Of a stretch of DNA of 64,000 bases, positions 61,880-64,000 are shown piece after piece; the first letter of the stretch is position 1, and each line of letters opens with the position of its first letter. The notes under the pieces were generated by a model. That model had not been told where the DNA came from, ran no database searches, and saw only the letters and a program-made list of their open reading frames with translations. A program made the position numbers and the translations under genes. Source of the DNA: Microbacterium hydrocarbonoxydans (GTDB lineage: Bacteria > Actinomycetota > Actinomycetes > Actinomycetales > Microbacteriaceae); the NCBI RefSeq assembly GCF_000956475.1, contig NZ_JYJB01000010.1, forward strand, positions 868,001 to 932,000. The letters are read 5' to 3'.

Positions 61880-62870
61880 TGCGTCGCACTCTCGGGTCGA
61901 TGAATCCGTACAGCAGGTCGATCAGGAAGTTCGCGGCCAGCACCGTGAGCGTGATCACGAGGAAGACGCCCTGCATCAGCGCGTAGTCGAGTCCTTGCAC
62001 CGCCTGGATCATCAGCTTGCCGATGCCCGGGTAGCTGAACACCTGCTCGGTGACGATGGAGCCCGCGACGACGAATCCCAGCGCGATCCCGAAGCCGGCG
62101 AGGCTCGGGATCGAGGCGTTGCGCGCCGCGTACGCGCTGCGGATGCGGGAGGGCCGCAGGCCCTTGGCCTCTGCGGTGAGGACGTAGTCCTCGGCCATGG
62201 TCTGCACCATCATGTTGCGCATCCCGAGCAGCCAGCCGCCGACCGAGGAGATCACGATCGTCGCGGCGGGGAGGAGCGCGTGCACGAACACGCTGCCGAA
62301 GAACGGCAGGCTCCAATCCGGTCCCATCGGGTACTCGAAGACGTCATAGGCGCCGATGATGGGCAGGAGCCCCAGCTGCACCGAGAACACCGCGACGAGG
62401 ACGAGCGCCAGCCAGAAGTACGGGATGGACTGGAGGAAGGTCGTGATCGGCACGAGCTGATCGACCCACGTGCCGCGGAACCAGCCCACCCATGCCCCGC
62501 CGATGATGCCGAGCACGAAGGAGATGATGGTGGCCGCGCCGACGAGGGTCACCGTCCAGGGCAGCGCCTGTCCGATGAGCTCGCCTACCGGGGTCGGGTA
62601 TCGGGTCGAGGAGATCCCGAGGTCACCGTGCAGCATCCGACCCCAGTAGGCGAGGTACTGATCCCACAGACTCGATCCCCTGTCTCCGCCCAGGAGCGCC
62701 GTGACGGCGTCGACCGTCTCCTGCGACAGCTGGCGTCCACCGCGGCGGAGCTTGCCCAGCATGATCGCGACGGGGTCGCCAGGCAGGATGCGCGGAAGCA
62801 GGAAGTTGAGGGAGACGGCGGCCCAGAGCGTCACGAGGTAGAACGCGATTCGGCGGATCCAGAAGGTCAT
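61872..62870 (-). CDS. ABC transporter permease (DppB type)
   Basis: 332 residues, six helices. N-terminal WIRRIAFYLVTLWAAVSLNF and LPRILPGDPVAIML are B-type hallmarks. EAA loop DYVLTAEAKGLRPSRIRSAYA (about 220-240). The ATG (MTFWIRR) has GAGAGG eight bases before it; a GTG three codons earlier is less likely. Confidence 0.92.
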   Translation of the reverse strand: MTFWIRRIAFYLVTLWAAVSLNFLLPRILPGDPVAIMLGKLRRGGRQLSQETVDAVTALLGGDRGSSLWDQYLAYWGRMLHGDLGISSTRYPTPVGELIGQALPWTVTLVGAATIISFVLGIIGGAWVGWFRGTWVDQLVPITTFLQSIPYFWLALVLVAVFSVQLGLLPIIGAYDVFEYPMGPDWSLPFFGSVFVHALLPAATIVISSVGGWLLGMRNMMVQTMAEDYVLTAEAKGLRPSRIRSAYAARNASIPSLAGFGIALGFVVAGSIVTEQVFSYPGIGKLMIQAVQGLDYALMQGVFLVITLTVLAANFLIDLLYGFIDPRVRRNG

Positions 62871-62909
62871 GTCGTCCACCTCTCGAGGGATCGTTCCACG
62901 GGAGGCGTC

Positions 62910-64000
62910 CTACTTCTTCGCCGGGCGCAGGTGCGTCAGCACGACCGCGGATGCGGTCGACAGGTACGGCAGCGGAGCCGCGTACATGTCGTCGGTCGTC
63001 GGCCAGCCCGTGAAGTCGCTGGTGTTGAAGAACGACTGCGAGGCGTTCAGCACCACGGGGATATACGGCAGGTCACGGGCGATCTCGGTCTGGATCGTCG
63101 TGTAGGCCTGCTTCTTCGTGGTCTCGTCGAGAGTGCTCCCGGCCTCGGCGACCGCCGCGTCGACGACCGGGTTCGTGTATCGCGCGTAGTTCTGGCCCTT
63201 CTCGGGGGTCTGTCCGACCTCGGCCGTGGCGGGCGTGGCGAAGTACTGGTCGTAGTTCGAGTAGGGATCGGCCACGAGCGACTGCGTCAGACCGTACAGC
63301 GCGAGCTGGAACTGCCCGTTCGCGACCTGACTCCAGTACTCGGCCTCCGAGACGGTTCGAGCGTTGATCCGGATGCCCGCCTTCGCCGCCTGCGCGGCGA
63401 TCAGCTTGGCCGCGTCGTTGTAATCGGTCCAGCCGTCGGGCGAGAACAGGTCGAGTTCGATGGTCGTCCCGTCCTTTCCGTAGAAGCCCTCGTCGTCCTT
63501 CGAGTAGCCGGCGGCTTCGAGGATCTTCGCGGCTGCTGCCGCATCCGCGTCCTGCGGGCTCTCGGCCAGCTCGGGGTCGCCCAGCCACTTCTCGTCGCGG
63601 GGCAGCAGCGCGAAACTCGGCGAGGCGACGCCGGCGAGTCCCGCGAACGCCTTGTCCGTGATCGCGCCGCGGTCGATCGCAAGATTCAGGGCCTGCCGCA
63701 CGGCGAGGTCGGTCTGAGCGCCCTCGCAGCCGAGAGCGGCGTCGGCGCACGTGGTGATGACGGTCGGATCCTGCTGCTGGTTCATGGTGCTGATGCGACC
63801 GTTCGACGTGATGCCGTCGGGATTGGCGACGAACTGGCCGACCCAGTCGAGCTTGCCGGTCTTCAGCAGGTCCTCCGACGACTGATTCGAGTCGATCCCG
63901 ACGTCCTGCACCTCCTTGACGTCCGGCTCGCCTTCGCGGAAGAGCGGATTCGCCTCCAGCGTGTAGGCGGCCTCGGTGAAGGCCTTGAGCCTGTAGGGCC
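62910..64000 (-). CDS. ABC transporter substrate-binding protein (family 5), partial
   Basis: C-terminal about 363 residues; the N-terminus with the signal peptide lies beyond the right edge. Family 5 features: SNQSSEDLLKTGKLDWVGQF, ALNLAIDRGAITDKAFAG, AKILEAAGYSKDDEGFYGKDG and late LPYIPVVLNASQSFFNTSDF. First gene of this operon. Related proteins in some bacteria bind oligosaccharides rather than peptides, which fits the glycosidase and ROK gene downstream. Confidence 0.9.
   Translation of the reverse strand, partial: PYRLKAFTEAAYTLEANPLFREGEPDVKEVQDVGIDSNQSSEDLLKTGKLDWVGQFVANPDGITSNGRISTMNQQQDPTVITTCADAALGCEGAQTDLAVRQALNLAIDRGAITDKAFAGLAGVASPSFALLPRDEKWLGDPELAESPQDADAAAAAKILEAAGYSKDDEGFYGKDGTTIELDLFSPDGWTDYNDAAKLIAAQAAKAGIRINARTVSEAEYWSQVANGQFQLALYGLTQSLVADPYSNYDQYFATPATAEVGQTPEKGQNYARYTNPVVDAAVAEAGSTLDETTKKQAYTTIQTEIARDLPYIPVVLNASQSFFNTSDFTGWPTTDDMYAAPLPYLSTASAVVLTHLRPAKK

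Noticed and set aside
1-64000. Mobile elements (transposases, integrases, phage genes) and attachment sites
   Set aside because: No transposase, integrase or structural phage protein was recognised, and the tRNA-Arg gene at 16574 shows no adjacent duplicated tRNA end.

Overview
The window is 64 kb of GC-rich DNA from an actinobacterium, most likely Microbacterium or a close relative in Microbacteriaceae. Support: the block argS, lysA, hom, thrB, rho, prfA; a fused 2-oxoglutarate dehydrogenase E1/E2 (Kgd type); GuaB1; DUF3097; a DUF7882 protein restricted to this family as far as I know; many GTG starts; and several genes that look leaderless. It reads as ordinary chromosome. I see no rRNA, prophage, insertion sequence, CRISPR array or plasmid replication gene. 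There is one tRNA gene, tRNA-Arg(CCG).

Layout. 1-0.95 kb: end of cysK, then cysE (cysteine synthesis). 1.0-5.0 kb: a citrate-type transporter facing a CitA/CitB-like two-component system. 5.0-15.7 kb, minus strand: prfA, rho, thrB, hom, lysA, a DUF2993 protein and argS, with a plus-strand YihY-family membrane protein inserted. 15.7-19.7 kb: a lipase-like SGNH protein, the tRNA, a DUF7882 protein, the ohrR-ohr-quinone oxidoreductase operon and a RidA protein. 19.8-23.8 kb, minus: dinB, DUF1304, a CPBP-like membrane protein, trmB, DUF3097. 23.9-28.0 kb, plus: a TPM-domain membrane protein, PspA, an arginase-fold protein and a small HExxH protein. 28.0-29.7 kb, minus: a stand-alone SIP-domain protein with a probable iron box, a tyrosine phosphatase and an AhpD-like protein. 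29.9-35.8 kb, plus: an alpha/beta hydrolase, then a complete peptide/nickel-type ABC importer. 35.8-37.9 kb, minus: acetyltransferase, ung, SDR. 38.1-40.8 kb, plus: metY and metX. 40.8-45.0 kb, minus: a five-gene run (nnrD, GT87-like protein, thiamine-binding protein, MFS pump, NUDIX). 45.1-46.2 kb: an Old Yellow Enzyme. 46.2-48.5 kb, minus: two CNNM/CBS membrane proteins. 48.5-50.3 kb: a gene with an AbiEi-like start and a nuclease-like end, flanked by periodic repeats. 50.3-55.6 kb: guaB1 and kgd, divergent. 55.7-64 kb, minus: a sugar operon (kinase, GH4 glycosidase, ROK repressor, dipeptide-type ABC importer), cut by the window end.

The most unusual structure is at 48.66-50.31 kb. Three arrays of the octamer TCGCGCTG and its reverse complement CAGCGCGA, spaced every 19-20 bp and switching orientation in the middle, lie on both sides of one gene. 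That gene appears to join an AbiEi-like N-terminus to a PD-(D/E)XK/DUF559-like C-terminus. The spacing is kept while the bases between octamers differ, and because it alternates between 19 and 20 bp the arrays cannot encode a protein repeat. I do not recognise a described element with this architecture. It is the best candidate here for something new, with function unknown.

All calls come from reading the sequence and the translated frames. No database search was run, and family names rest on recognised motifs and remembered family features.
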